Positions 29,744-39,050 of a DNA stretch of 64,000 bases are shown here, one piece after another. The notes beneath the pieces are model-generated. The model ran no database searches. It worked only from the letters and a program-made list of their open reading frames with translations, and was not told the origin of the DNA. Position 1 is the first letter of the stretch; the number at the start of each line of letters is the position of its first letter. The stretch covers positions 2,232,001 to 2,296,000 of the forward strand of contig NZ_CP140255.1 of the NCBI RefSeq assembly GCF_034479615.1, read 5' to 3'. The position numbers and the translations under genes were made by a program. The DNA is from Vreelandella neptunia. Its GTDB lineage: Bacteria; Pseudomonadota; Gammaproteobacteria; Pseudomonadales; Halomonadaceae.

Positions 29744-31249
29744 TTACGCCGATTGGGCAATAATCTCTTTCCACTTTGCAGGCCCGGTTTGATGTACCGA
29801 TGTGCCCAGGCTATCAACGGCGACGGTCACCGGCATATCTTCAACCTCAAATTCATAGATTGCTTCCATACCTAAGTCTTCGAAGCCCACTACCCGCGAT
29901 TTTTTAATCGCTTGAGCGACCAGATATGCCGACCCACCGACCGCCATTAAGTACACCGCTTCATTGTCACGGATAGCATCAATAGCGGCTTGGCCACGCT
30001 CTGCTTTGCCGACCATACCTAATAGGCCAGTCTCTTCCAGCATAGTGCGGGTAAATTTATCCATCCGCGTGGCGGTCGTTGGGCCAGCGGGGCCAACGAC
30101 TTCGTCACCAATGGGGTCAACCGGGCCCACGTAGTAGATAAAGCGCCCTTTCATATCCACCGGCAGCGGCTCGCCTTTGGCCAGCATATCGACCATGCGC
30201 TTATGAGCAGCATCGCGGCCCGTGAGCAGCTTACCGTTCAACAGCAGCGTATCACCAGGCTGCCAGGTTTTAACCTCCTCAGGCGTCACCGTATCAAGGT
30301 TGACACGTTTGACGTTTTCACCCGCCTCGCGAGTGATTTCCGGCCAGTCCTCAAGCTTAGGCGCTTCAAGTACCGCAGGGCCAGAACCGTCCAGAGTAAA
30401 GTGGGCATGACGAGTCGCCGCGCAGTTGGGAATAATCGCGACGGGCTTGTTGGCGGCATGGGTTGGATAGTCTTTGACTTTAATATCCAGCACGGTGGTT
30501 AAGCCGCCTAACCCCTGGGCACCGATACCGCTCTTGTTGACCTTGTCAAACAGCTCTAAACGCAGTTCTTCGGCGCGATTGCTGGGGCCACGGGCCTGTA
30601 GATCCTGAATATCGATAGGATCGAGTAGCGCTTCTTTGGCAATCATCATGGCCTTTTCCGCGGTGCCGCCGATACCAATCCCCAGCATCCCGGGCGGACA
30701 CCAGCCAGCGCCCATCTTCGGCAGTTGCTCCATCACCCAATCAACCACACTGTCAGAGGGGTTCAGCATGGCAAACTTGGATTTTGCTTCGCTACCGCCG
30801 CCCTTCGCTGCCACATGAATATCGACCGTATCACCGGGCACAATCGAGTGGTGAATAATCGCCGGGGTGTTGTCCTTGGTGTTGGCACGCTTGCCGTCGG
30901 GATCCGCCAGCACCGACGCGCGCAGAACATTGTCGGGGAGCAAATAAGCGCGACGCACACCTTCATTGATCATGTCGTCCAAACTCATGTCCGCTTCCCA
31001 GGTAACGTTCATGCCCACGTGAACGAACACGGTGACGATACCCGTGTCCTGACAGATTGGACGGTGCCCGGTGGCGCACATGCGTGAGTTAATCAAAATC
31101 TGTGCGATGGCGTCTTTGGCGGCAGGGTTCTCTTCACGCTCATAGGCGGCGGCCATGGCGTCAATGAAATCTTTAGGATGGTAGTAAGAGATGTACTGCA
31201 GAGCATCGGCAACGCTTTGAATAACGTCGTCCTGGCGAATCACGGTCAT
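29744..31249 (-). CDS. fumA: Class I fumarate hydratase (iron-sulfur)
   Basis: This enzyme interconverts fumarate and malate in the TCA cycle using an oxygen-sensitive [4Fe-4S] cluster. The 501-residue protein has the N-terminal alpha-domain with CQDTG and the cysteine in PNCAATRH, and the C-terminal beta-domain with GPTTATRMD and the GGSAYLVA block. Length and layout match the single-chain class I enzymes (FumA/FumB), not the two-subunit type. AGGAG lies about 10 nt before the ATG. Confidence 0.95.
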   Translation of the reverse strand: MTVIRQDDVIQSVADALQYISYYHPKDFIDAMAAAYEREENPAAKDAIAQILINSRMCATGHRPICQDTGIVTVFVHVGMNVTWEADMSLDDMINEGVRRAYLLPDNVLRASVLADPDGKRANTKDNTPAIIHHSIVPGDTVDIHVAAKGGGSEAKSKFAMLNPSDSVVDWVMEQLPKMGAGWCPPGMLGIGIGGTAEKAMMIAKEALLDPIDIQDLQARGPSNRAEELRLELFDKVNKSGIGAQGLGGLTTVLDIKVKDYPTHAANKPVAIIPNCAATRHAHFTLDGSGPAVLEAPKLEDWPEITREAGENVKRVNLDTVTPEEVKTWQPGDTLLLNGKLLTGRDAAHKRMVDMLAKGEPLPVDMKGRFIYYVGPVDPIGDEVVGPAGPTTATRMDKFTRTMLEETGLLGMVGKAERGQAAIDAIRDNEAVYLMAVGGSAYLVAQAIKKSRVVGFEDLGMEAIYEFEVEDMPVTVAVDSLGTSVHQTGPAKWKEIIAQSA

Positions 31250-31439
31250 GGACTAATAGCTCCTAGGTTATCGTCTAGTCAGCGGCTTTCCTTCCGCGCC
31301 CGCGGAGGTGCCGTCTTAGCGTGCTACCAGTATACCGTATTGGCACTTACGCAGCAGCAATCCCTGGCGCCTATCTGACTACTATGGTTAGAGCTTTAGT
31401 CGATGGTATCTCTTAAGTAAGATAACGGTATAACACTAC

Positions 31440-32261
31440 TCAAGACGACTGACAATATGGGCATAAATAGAGCCTTCGCGACCCAACCATTGTACGCTCA
31501 ATCACCGTTCCACAGCGGTGGCATTCAAGCCCTGCCCGCTCGAAAACCGCAAAACGCCACTGCCTGCGCGGCTCACCCGCTGCTTTGGCCTGCGCAATCC
31601 AGGCCTCACGATTAGTAACGCCTGCGGCTTGATAGGCCTGCCGGGTAACGTCAATGATGCAGTCAGCCAGGGTTTGCTGCTGCTCTGGGGTTAAATCCAC
31701 CGGTCGAGCGCTTGGCGGAAGCTGGGAAAAAAACAGTATTTCAGAGCGCAAATAGTTGCCCAGCCCGGCGACAAACCCCTGATCGAGCAGCAGTGCCCCC
31801 AGGCTGCGTTTATGAAACTGCTTTAAATTCAGCCGCTGCTGCACATCGGATGGAGCCACGTCTTGACTCAACAAATCAGGGCCCAGGCGGGCTAAGAAAG
31901 GGTGTTCGGAGAGATTGTCTGCCTGCCAGAGGGAAATATCGGAGGCGCTATAGAGACTAGCGCAACGCCCTTCTGCGCTCAATCGAACCCGCAGCGCGCG
32001 CTTGGTATTAGGCGGCTCATCCTCACTATGCAGTTTCCAAACACCATAAAGTTGGTTGTGGGAATAAAGCACGCGCTGATCGGCAAACCGGATCAGCATT
32101 GCTTTACCCCAGGTATCTACTCGGGCAACCCGAACACCTATAAATGTTGCTGCCTGCTCGGCAAGTTCTGGAAAGGCGAACCAGGCATCGTCGATCACCC
32201 GCCCGCCTATCTGCTGCTCAATACGATCCGCCGCGCGGCGAATTTCCGGGCCTTCCGGCAT
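31440..32261 (-). CDS. nei: Endonuclease VIII (DNA glycosylase/AP lyase Nei)
   Basis: Nei removes oxidised pyrimidines. The mature N-terminus PEGPEIRRAADRI supplies the catalytic Pro1 and Glu2. The helix-two-turn-helix is at QGFVAGLGNYLRSEILF, and the C-terminal zinc finger is CHRCGTVIERTMVGSRRLYLCPYCQ. The 273-residue length is slightly above E. coli Nei. It begins 4 nt after the uvrB stop, so the two DNA-repair genes are probably co-transcribed. Confidence 0.95.
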   Translation of the reverse strand: MPEGPEIRRAADRIEQQIGGRVIDDAWFAFPELAEQAATFIGVRVARVDTWGKAMLIRFADQRVLYSHNQLYGVWKLHSEDEPPNTKRALRVRLSAEGRCASLYSASDISLWQADNLSEHPFLARLGPDLLSQDVAPSDVQQRLNLKQFHKRSLGALLLDQGFVAGLGNYLRSEILFFSQLPPSARPVDLTPEQQQTLADCIIDVTRQAYQAAGVTNREAWIAQAKAAGEPRRQWRFAVFERAGLECHRCGTVIERTMVGSRRLYLCPYCQSS

Positions 32262-32265
32262 ACCG

Positions 32266-34290
32266 CTAGCCCAGCGCCAGCTGTTTGTCTTTCATTTGAT
32301 GGAGCTGGTCGCGAAGCCGCGCCGCCTCTTCGAACTCCAGATTTTGCGCTGCCTCAAACATGGCGTCTTCGAGCTTGCTGATGGCGCCCAGCAGGTCTTG
32401 CTTGCTCATCGTGGTGACATCATACTCGGCGACGCTTTCCGCCACCTTGCGTTCATTGCCACGGCGGCGACTGTTCTTCTTGCCCGGCGCCTGGGCGGCT
32501 TCAAGGATATCGGCCACTGAGCGGGTAACCGTTGTTGGCGTGATACCGTGCTCTAGGTTGTGCTCGGTCTGCTTGGCGCGACGACGCTCGGTTTCATCAA
32601 TCGCCTTGCGCATCGAGTCAGTAATCCGATCACCGTAAAGAATCGCCTTGCCGTGGGCGTTACGGGCAGCGCGTCCAATGGTCTGTATCAGCGAGCGCTC
32701 GGCACGCAGAAAGCCCTCTTTATCGGCGTCGAGAATCGCCACCAGCGACACTTCGGGAATATCTAGGCCTTCTCGCAGCAGGTTGATGCCCACCAACACA
32801 TCAAACTTACCCAGGCGTAAGTCACGAATAATCTCAACCCGCTCGACGGTATCAATATCCGAGTGTAAGTAGCGCACTCGAATGCCGTGCTCGTCAAAAT
32901 ACTCGGTCAAGTCTTCCGCCATACGCTTGGTTAGCGTGGTCACCAGTACTCGCTCGCCTACCGCGGTGCGCAAGCCGATTTCCGAAAGCAGATCGTCGAC
33001 CTGGGTACTGGCCGGGCGCACTTCGATTTCAGGATCCAGCAGTCCGGTGGGACGCACCACCTGCTCAACGGTCTGGCTAGCGTGTTCGCCCTCATAACGG
33101 CCTGGAGTGGCGGAAACAAAGATTGTTTGTGGGGAAATGGCCTCCCACTCTTCAAACTTCATGGGCCGGTTATCCAACGCCGAGGGCAGCCGGAAGCCAT
33201 ACTCGACCAGGGTCTCTTTACGCGAGCGGTCGCCTTTGTACATGCCACCTACCTGGGGCACGCTGACGTGGGACTCATCGATAAATAGCAGTGCGTCATC
33301 GGGCAGGTAATCAAAGAACGTCGGCGGCGGCTCGCCCGGGGCACGCCCAGAGAGGTATCGGGAGTAGTTTTCGATACCGTTGCAGTAACCCAGCTCCAGC
33401 ATCATCTCAATATCGTAAAGTGTGCGCTGCTCAAGACGCTGCGCTTCTACCAGCCGTTCATGCTTACGCATCCACTCCAGGCGCTCTTTGAGCTCCTCTT
33501 TGATGGCATCAATGGCGCCCAGAATCGTTTCCCGCGGGGTGACGTAGTGAGATTTGGGGTAGATGGTCATCCGTGGCACCTCCCCGCGGACAGCACCGGT
33601 GAGCGGGTCAAACAGTCGGATAGTGTCGATTTCGCTGTCAAACAGCTCCACCCGCACGGCCTCCTCGTCAGAGTCGGCAGGAAAGATATCGATCACATCA
33701 CCGCGCACCCGGTAAGTACCGCGACGGAAATCCATATCATTGCGGGTGTACTGAAGCTCGGCCAAGCGGCGCAGGAAAGCGCGCTGATCGATGAGCTCAC
33801 CGCGGGTAAAGTGGAGACGCATTTTCAGGTATTGGTCGGGGTCACCCAGGCCATAAATCGCCGAAACTGACACCACAATCAGCGCGTCGCGGCGTTCTAG
33901 CAGTGCCTTGGTGGCCGAAAGCCGCATCTGCTCGATATGGTCGTTTATCGAGGCATCTTTCTCGATAAAGGTATCCGAGGAAGGCACATAGGCTTCCGGC
34001 TGATAGTAGTCGTAGTAGGAGACGAAATACTCTACGGCGTTATCCGGGAAAAACGCCTTGAATTCGCCATACAACTGGGCCGCAAGAGTTTTGTTCGGCG
34101 CCATCACGATGGTTGGACGCTGCTGCTGTTCCACCACATTGGCCATGGTGAAGGTTTTGCCCGACCCGGTCACGCCGAGCAGCGTTTGGTGAGCAAGCCC
34201 AGATTCCAGGCCACTAATCAGCCCTTTAATAGCAGCAGGCTGGTCGCCAGCGGGCTGAAATTTTGACTGCAATCGAAAGGCTTTGCTCAT
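32266..34290 (-). CDS. uvrB: Excinuclease ABC subunit UvrB
   Basis: UvrB is the damage-verification helicase-like subunit of nucleotide excision repair. Walker A is [14 protein letters not shown], the beta-hairpin region includes [12 protein letters not shown], helicase motif VI is QTIGRAARN, and the C-terminal UVR motif ([13 protein letters not shown]) contacts UvrC. The 674-residue length is standard. Confidence 0.98.
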   Translation of the reverse strand: MSKAFRLQSKFQPAGDQPAAIKGLISGLESGLAHQTLLGVTGSGKTFTMANVVEQQQRPTIVMAPNKTLAAQLYGEFKAFFPDNAVEYFVSYYDYYQPEAYVPSSDTFIEKDASINDHIEQMRLSATKALLERRDALIVVSVSAIYGLGDPDQYLKMRLHFTRGELIDQRAFLRRLAELQYTRNDMDFRRGTYRVRGDVIDIFPADSDEEAVRVELFDSEIDTIRLFDPLTGAVRGEVPRMTIYPKSHYVTPRETILGAIDAIKEELKERLEWMRKHERLVEAQRLEQRTLYDIEMMLELGYCNGIENYSRYLSGRAPGEPPPTFFDYLPDDALLFIDESHVSVPQVGGMYKGDRSRKETLVEYGFRLPSALDNRPMKFEEWEAISPQTIFVSATPGRYEGEHASQTVEQVVRPTGLLDPEIEVRPASTQVDDLLSEIGLRTAVGERVLVTTLTKRMAEDLTEYFDEHGIRVRYLHSDIDTVERVEIIRDLRLGKFDVLVGINLLREGLDIPEVSLVAILDADKEGFLRAERSLIQTIGRAARNAHGKAILYGDRITDSMRKAIDETERRRAKQTEHNLEHGITPTTVTRSVADILEAAQAPGKKNSRRRGNERKVAESVAEYDVTTMSKQDLLGAISKLEDAMFEAAQNLEFEEAARLRDQLHQMKDKQLALG

Positions 34291-34314
34291 CGGTGCTCCT
34301 ATAAAAGATGTAAT

Positions 34315-34722
34315 TTAAACTAACCGGGTGGCGATCTCGACCGTAGACTGGGTCATCAGGCGTTGAATTGGGCAGCGGTGGCTAATATCTTCCAGCCTGG
34401 CGCGCTGCTCAGGGTCTTCAATACCGTGCAGTGTTAATGCCACATCTAGCTTGTAGATGCCCTTTTTTTCCTGACTATCGTCCCGCTGCACGGTGACTGT
34501 AATGCCCTCAAGCGGCCACTCTTTACGCTTGGCGTACATCTGCACGGTAACCGCCTTGCAGGTACCCAGAGCAATATCGAAATAGTCGTGGGGATCAGGG
34601 GCACTGCCCTCGCCACCTACTATCGGTGGCACATCGGCATAGAGATCTTCCAAGCCATTGACTTCAACTCGCTGCCTAAAGACATGGTTGCGTTCGCTTA
34701 TCACGGTAATGGGAGAGTGCAT
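34315..34722 (-). CDS. OsmC/Ohr-family peroxiredoxin-like protein
   Basis: The 135-residue OsmC-fold protein has both redox cysteines expected of the family: Cys55 in LGTCKAVT and Cys117 in SHRCPIQ. It probably reduces organic hydroperoxides, though this YhfA/OsmC-like branch is poorly characterised. Its start codon shares one base with the stop of the small HMA-fold gene (TAATG), so the two are translationally coupled. Confidence 0.88.
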   Translation of the reverse strand: MHSPITVISERNHVFRQRVEVNGLEDLYADVPPIVGGEGSAPDPHDYFDIALGTCKAVTVQMYAKRKEWPLEGITVTVQRDDSQEKKGIYKLDVALTLHGIEDPEQRARLEDISHRCPIQRLMTQSTVEIATRLV

Positions 34723-34919
34723 TAGGATACCTTTACGCCTAGCTTGAGTTTTTCAATGGCGTTAATCAGCGTCTCGCGTTTTGCCCGGCCGTCTACATCG
34801 GCACCATGGCGCCCCACTTCGGCACTATCAACGCCATCAAGCATCATGAGCGCCGTGGTGATTTTGTTGACCTGATCGACCGATTTAACACCCTGAAATG
34901 TTAACGACTGCTGCGCCAT
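34722..34919 (-). CDS. Small HMA-fold protein without the metal-binding CxxC
   Basis: This 65-residue protein matches the length and secondary-structure pattern of heavy-metal-associated (Atx1/CopZ) domains: beta-strand, loop, helix with VNKITTALMMLDGVDSAEV, strands, final helix. The loop that should carry GMTCxxC reads GVKSVDQV, so there is no cysteine in the protein. It is coupled to the downstream osmC-like gene by TAATG. Function unknown; copper carriage by the usual mechanism is excluded. Confidence 0.75.
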   Translation of the reverse strand: MAQQSLTFQGVKSVDQVNKITTALMMLDGVDSAEVGRHGADVDGRAKRETLINAIEKLKLGVKVS

Positions 34920-35095
34920 AGCGTTTTCCTACCTGTTGACCTGTGCAAAACTGATACAAGAGAAAGAGTCTAGCACGCTAATGGTGCCTTGCAATCAGTG
35001 CCGACTGCCCACACCTAATAGCCCTAAAGACACTTTCACTTTTTCGTACTGAATGCATCACTCTCGAACGCTTTTCCACTTTTGCAGGAGTTTTT

Positions 35096-36067
35096 ATGGC
35101 GACCGTTACCGCTAGCACCCCCGCCCTTGGCAGCGTCCGCCTTAACCACTTAGCCGCGCTGGATGTGAAGGGGGCAGATGCAGAAAAGTTCCTCCAGGGC
35201 CAGACCAGCGCCCAGGTAAGCTTGGCCGACGGATACTTTGCACCGCTCACCTGTTTTTGTACGCCTAAGGGCCGCATGCTGGCCAACGCGCAGTTGATGC
35301 GCTTGGGCGAAGATCATTATCGTCTACTGCTCAGCAACACCTTACTGGACAGCCTAGCGAATCATCTTAAAAAGTTCGCCGCTTTTTACCGCGCTGAACT
35401 AACCACCCAACGCGACCTGATATTCATTGGCGCCAGCGATGAGGCCCAAGCTCTTGCGGATCAGTTGGATATAGAGTTGCCTGTTCAAGTGGGCACCCAT
35501 ACCAACAGCGACCAAGCCTGCGTACTCCGCTACCCCGGTGAGACAGCGCGCTGGCTAGTGTGTTTCGATAACGACAGCCAAGTCGATGTGGCGTCGGTTC
35601 AGGATGACCAAGCGGGCCGTAATGCTTGGCAGCTTGAGGATATTCGTAGCGGTTTGGCGTGGCTAACCGATACTCAGCAGGATCACTTCTTGCCTCAGAT
35701 GCTTAACTGGGAAGCGCTGGGTGGTATTAGTTTTAAAAAGGGCTGTTACACCGGTCAAGAAGTCGTCGCCCGGGCGCACTTTCGTGGTCAGGTGAAAAAG
35801 CGCTTAATGCGTATCAGTATAGAGACTACAGCGCTGCCTGAGGTGGGCGCTAGCGTAGTCAACGATGACGATAAAGCGGTTGGCGAAGTGGTAGTCAGCG
35901 CTTTTAATGATCAAGGCGGCGTTGAATTGCTGGCGGTAATGAACACCAAAGTAGCCGAAGAAGAAACGTCACTCTTCTTAACAGGAGCGTCAGCGGCTCT
36001 TCTCTCGTTACCCTATGCAATTGAGCGCGTTGACCCCGAACAGCTGGCGGTTAGCCTTAACGGCTAG
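35096..36067 (+). CDS. ygfZ: tRNA-modifying / Fe-S maintenance protein YgfZ
   Basis: YgfZ is a folate-binding GcvT-like protein required for the activity of some Fe-S enzymes, such as MiaB. The diagnostic motif KGCYTGQE is present (FKKGCYTGQEVVARAHFRG) with the conserved Cys. The protein has 323 residues. AGGAG lies just before the ATG. Its last 11 nt overlap the end of the convergent tatD gene. Confidence 0.93.
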   Translation: MATVTASTPALGSVRLNHLAALDVKGADAEKFLQGQTSAQVSLADGYFAPLTCFCTPKGRMLANAQLMRLGEDHYRLLLSNTLLDSLANHLKKFAAFYRAELTTQRDLIFIGASDEAQALADQLDIELPVQVGTHTNSDQACVLRYPGETARWLVCFDNDSQVDVASVQDDQAGRNAWQLEDIRSGLAWLTDTQQDHFLPQMLNWEALGGISFKKGCYTGQEVVARAHFRGQVKKRLMRISIETTALPEVGASVVNDDDKAVGEVVVSAFNDQGGVELLAVMNTKVAEEETSLFLTGASAALLSLPYAIERVDPEQLAVSLNG

Positions 36068-36845
36068 GGCTAGCGTTTCTAGGCAAGCCAAACAGCGTCG
36101 CGGCGGTATCACTGCTTTGGGTCGCGACCTGTTCCGCTGTTTGCCCGCGCAAGCTGGCCACAACGTTACACACTTCTGCAACTCGGCACGGTTCATTACG
36201 CATCCCCTGATAGCCGCTAAGCGGCATGTCGGGACTGTCGGTTTCCAGCACAAAAGCATCATTAGGCAGCGCCTTAACGGTTCGCCGCAACCGCTTGGCG
36301 CGCTCATAGGTGACTGCGCCGCCCAACCCCAGCTTGAACCCCAGGTCGAGAAACTTCGTTGCTTGCTCAATGGAGCCTGAGAAGGCATGAATCAGCCCCG
36401 CCTTGGGCAGCGCCAGCTGGCGAAGGCGCTTAGCGACCTTATCGTTGGCGTGGACGCAGTGCACCACCACCGGCAGCGCATGCTGTTTGGCTAGTTTCAA
36501 CTGGGCATCAAAGTAGTGCCACTGCGCTTCTAGGGTGTCGGTAAAGCGAGCATCAATACCGCACTCCCCCACGGCTATCACCTCAGGGTGCTCAGCGAGC
36601 AAATCATCAAGCGCCGTGATATCCGACGCTTGATGCTCATCAATAAAGTAAGGGTGCAGGCCAAGACATACTGACGTATCCACCCGCTCGCCCAGCGCCA
36701 GCACCTGCTGCCAACGCGAACGAGCCGTGCCCGGCACCACAAAGTGGGCGACACCCACTGCCTTAGCAGCCCCAAACACCTCAGCCCGATCATCATCGAA
36801 CTGGGTAAAATCGAGATGGCAGTGGGCATCAATCAGCATTTGCAT
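36057..36845 (-). CDS. tatD: TatD-family metal-dependent hydrolase
   Basis: This 262-residue TIM-barrel hydrolase has the N-terminal metal motif DAHCHLDF, catalytic Glu in VGECGIDARF, His in LPVVVHCVHAND, and Asp in LETDSPDMPL. TatD proteins act as 3'-5' exonucleases or deoxyribonucleases, often in DNA repair; this one could also be a YjjV-type member. It lies downstream of prfC on the same strand and overlaps the end of ygfZ by 11 nt. Confidence 0.9.
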   Translation of the reverse strand: MQMLIDAHCHLDFTQFDDDRAEVFGAAKAVGVAHFVVPGTARSRWQQVLALGERVDTSVCLGLHPYFIDEHQASDITALDDLLAEHPEVIAVGECGIDARFTDTLEAQWHYFDAQLKLAKQHALPVVVHCVHANDKVAKRLRQLALPKAGLIHAFSGSIEQATKFLDLGFKLGLGGAVTYERAKRLRRTVKALPNDAFVLETDSPDMPLSGYQGMRNEPCRVAEVCNVVASLRGQTAEQVATQSSDTAATLFGLPRNASPSR

Positions 36846-36862
36846 GCCTGGATAGTTAAAAC

Positions 36863-38452
36863 TTAGTGTTCGCGGGTAGGCTGGAAGCGAATGTCCGGCC
36901 AGCGCTCCTGGGTCATCTGCAGATTAACCCGTGTAGGCGCAATATAGGTGAGGTAACCGCCACCATCAATCGCCAGGTTGGCGCTGGCTTTACGCTTAAA
37001 CTCTTCGAGCTTTTTAGCATCTTCACAGTAGACCCAGCGGGCGGTCTGCACATTGACGCCTTCGTACAAGCAGTCGACCTTATACTCCTCTTTCAGGCGG
37101 TGGGCGACCACATCGAACTGGAGAGTACCCACGGCGCCGAGGATCAGATCATTGTTGTCCATCGGCATAAAGACCTGGGTAGCGCCCTCTTCGGAAAGCT
37201 GCTGCAAGCCTTTTTGTAGCGCCTTCATCTTAAGTGGATCTTTAAGCCGCACGCGCTTGAATAGCTCTGGGGCAAAGTGGGGTATGCCGGTAAAGCGCAT
37301 ATCCTCACCCACGGTAAAGGTATCGCCGATCTGAATCGTACCGTGATTGTGCAGGCCGATAATATCGCCGGGCCACGCTTCCTCCACCTGAGAGCGGTCT
37401 GAGGCCATAAAGGTCAACGCATCGGCAATTTTAATGTCCTTACCAATGCGTACATGGCGCATTTTCATGTTCTTTTCGTACTTGCCTGAACAGACCCGTA
37501 AAAACGCGATGCGATCACGGTGATTGGGATCCATATTGGCCTGGATTTTAAACACGAAACCGGTGAAACGATCATCATCGGAAGTGACTACCCGAGTATC
37601 GGTTTCGTGGGCCTGGGGCGGCGGCGCATACTCGACAAAGCCATCCATCATTTCACGCACCCCAAAGTTGCCCATGGCGGTACCAAAATAGACCGGAGAA
37701 AGCTCACCCCGGCGATAAGCCTCCAGATCAAATTCATGGGAAGCGCCACGCACCAGCTCTACCTCCATACGCAGCTCTTCAGCCTGATCTTCCCCAAGCA
37801 CGGCATCTACTTCGGGGCTATCCAACCCCTCAATACGCTTATCCTCGGGAATGCGGCTACCCTGCCCCTGGGTATAAAGATGAATCACGTCGTTATAGAG
37901 GTGGTAAACACCCTTAAAGTGGCGCCCCATGCCAATCGGCCAGGTCATCGGCGCACATTGGATATTGAGTACCGTTTCAACTTCATCCATTACCTCAATG
38001 GGGTCGCGGATATCGCGATCCATTTTATTGATGAAGGTGAGAATCGGCGTGGTGCGAAGACGACACACTTCCATCAACTTAATGGTGCGATCCTCAACGC
38101 CTTTGGCGCCGTCGATCACCATCAATGCAGAGTCAACAGCCGTGAGTGTGCGGTAGGTATCTTCAGAGAAGTCCTCGTGACCCGGCGTATCCAGCAGATT
38201 GACGATGCGGCCGCCGTAGGGGAACTGCATCACCGAGGTCGTCACCGAGATACCCCGCTCCTGCTCCATCTTCATCCAATCGGACGTTGCGTGGCGATCA
38301 TTACGCTTGCTCTTCACCGAGCCGGCCAACTGAATGGCGTTGCCAAACAGCAGCATTTTTTCGGTAATCGTGGTTTTACCAGCATCGGGGTGGGAAATAA
38401 TTGCAAAGGTGCGTCTAAGCCCTGCTTCGTGGGCCAGCTGTGTCTCTTTCAT
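36863..38452 (-). CDS. prfC: Peptide chain release factor 3
   Basis: RF3 is a translational GTPase that recycles RF1 and RF2. G1 is [14 protein letters not shown]3 [16 protein letters not shown], and G4 FINKMDRD. The 529-residue length equals the family norm. tatD follows on the same strand 17 nt away. Confidence 0.97.
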   Translation of the reverse strand: MKETQLAHEAGLRRTFAIISHPDAGKTTITEKMLLFGNAIQLAGSVKSKRNDRHATSDWMKMEQERGISVTTSVMQFPYGGRIVNLLDTPGHEDFSEDTYRTLTAVDSALMVIDGAKGVEDRTIKLMEVCRLRTTPILTFINKMDRDIRDPIEVMDEVETVLNIQCAPMTWPIGMGRHFKGVYHLYNDVIHLYTQGQGSRIPEDKRIEGLDSPEVDAVLGEDQAEELRMEVELVRGASHEFDLEAYRRGELSPVYFGTAMGNFGVREMMDGFVEYAPPPQAHETDTRVVTSDDDRFTGFVFKIQANMDPNHRDRIAFLRVCSGKYEKNMKMRHVRIGKDIKIADALTFMASDRSQVEEAWPGDIIGLHNHGTIQIGDTFTVGEDMRFTGIPHFAPELFKRVRLKDPLKMKALQKGLQQLSEEGATQVFMPMDNNDLILGAVGTLQFDVVAHRLKEEYKVDCLYEGVNVQTARWVYCEDAKKLEEFKRKASANLAIDGGGYLTYIAPTRVNLQMTQERWPDIRFQPTREH

Positions 38453-38620
38453 TGTGCCTCTTCAAATATAGGGTCTCAGCGCAGCACTCCATCAGCAGTT
38501 TTCGCCAATTAGCCACCGCGCAATGAGCAATGTTTATTGCGCCAATTGTAACGCTTGGAGGCAGCTGTTGTCGCGGGTGGCATCAAACGTGACGCTCTTG
38601 AAGACGTCATTGAAAAGGCC

Positions 38621-38651
38621 ATAAAAAAAAACGCTGACCAAGTCAGCGTTT
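38621..38651 (-). terminator. Rho-independent terminator after the yjfB-type gene
   Basis: On the minus strand a 9-bp stem (AACGCTGAC, 3-nt loop, complement) is followed by nine T residues. It lies about 50 nt past the stop of the small motility gene and upstream of prfC, separating the two transcripts. Confidence 0.85.
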
Positions 38652-38700
38652 TATCGTACTAAACGGCACAAGTCCGCTGCTAGTCACTAAATACTGTTAT

Positions 38701-38910
38701 CTAGGCGTAGGTATTAACCTGCGTACCTACATTGCCCTCTTTGGCCAAATCAGGCTGAGCGCCAGTGTCCGCAGAGGCCATGGTTTCGGTCACTTGCTGC
38801 GCCTGAGTATCTAGCGCTTCTCTAAACACCTGCATTTGCGCTTGCTCAGGAGTCTGCGCTTGGTTCATATAAAGCGACGCGCTAACTGAACTGCTGATGC
38901 CTACATCCAT
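38701..38910 (-). CDS. YjfB-type putative motility protein
   Basis: The 69-residue protein fits PF14070 (YjfB putative motility protein). It starts MDVGISSSVSASL, has an Ala/Gln-rich helical middle (QVFREALDTQAQQVTETM), and ends in the family's VGTQVNTYA-like tail. The ribosome site GAGGTGG sits just before the ATG. It is monocistronic, with its own terminator and a sigma-28-like promoter about 98 nt upstream. No other flagellar genes lie in the window. The exact role of YjfB proteins is unknown. Confidence 0.75.
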   Translation of the reverse strand: MDVGISSSVSASLYMNQAQTPEQAQMQVFREALDTQAQQVTETMASADTGAQPDLAKEGNVGTQVNTYA

Positions 38911-39007
38911 ATATCCACCTCATGGTGTGTAATGTACCTTTAAACTAGCAAAGCATTAGATCACGCGCAAAAATATCGTTCCCTATTACTAGTACCAGCA
39001 TCTAATA

Positions 39008-39034
39008 CTATCGGCTAAATTTACCTGATCATTA
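39008..39034 (-). promoter_or_regulatory. Candidate sigma-28 (FliA) promoter
   Basis: On the minus strand TAATGATC - 11 nt - GCCGATAG compares with the enterobacterial sigma-28 consensus TAAAGTTT - N11 - GCCGATAA. The -10 element matches 7 of 8 and the -35 about 5 of 8, with exact spacing. It points at the YjfB-type motility gene with a leader of about 90 nt. Confidence 0.55.
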
Positions 39035-39050
39035 ATGAATATAGCGCTAT

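Noticed and set aside
37520..38512. A 330-codon plus-strand open frame inside prfC
   Set aside because: It is antisense to a fully conserved release factor 3 gene, is rich in His and Ile, and shows no family motif.
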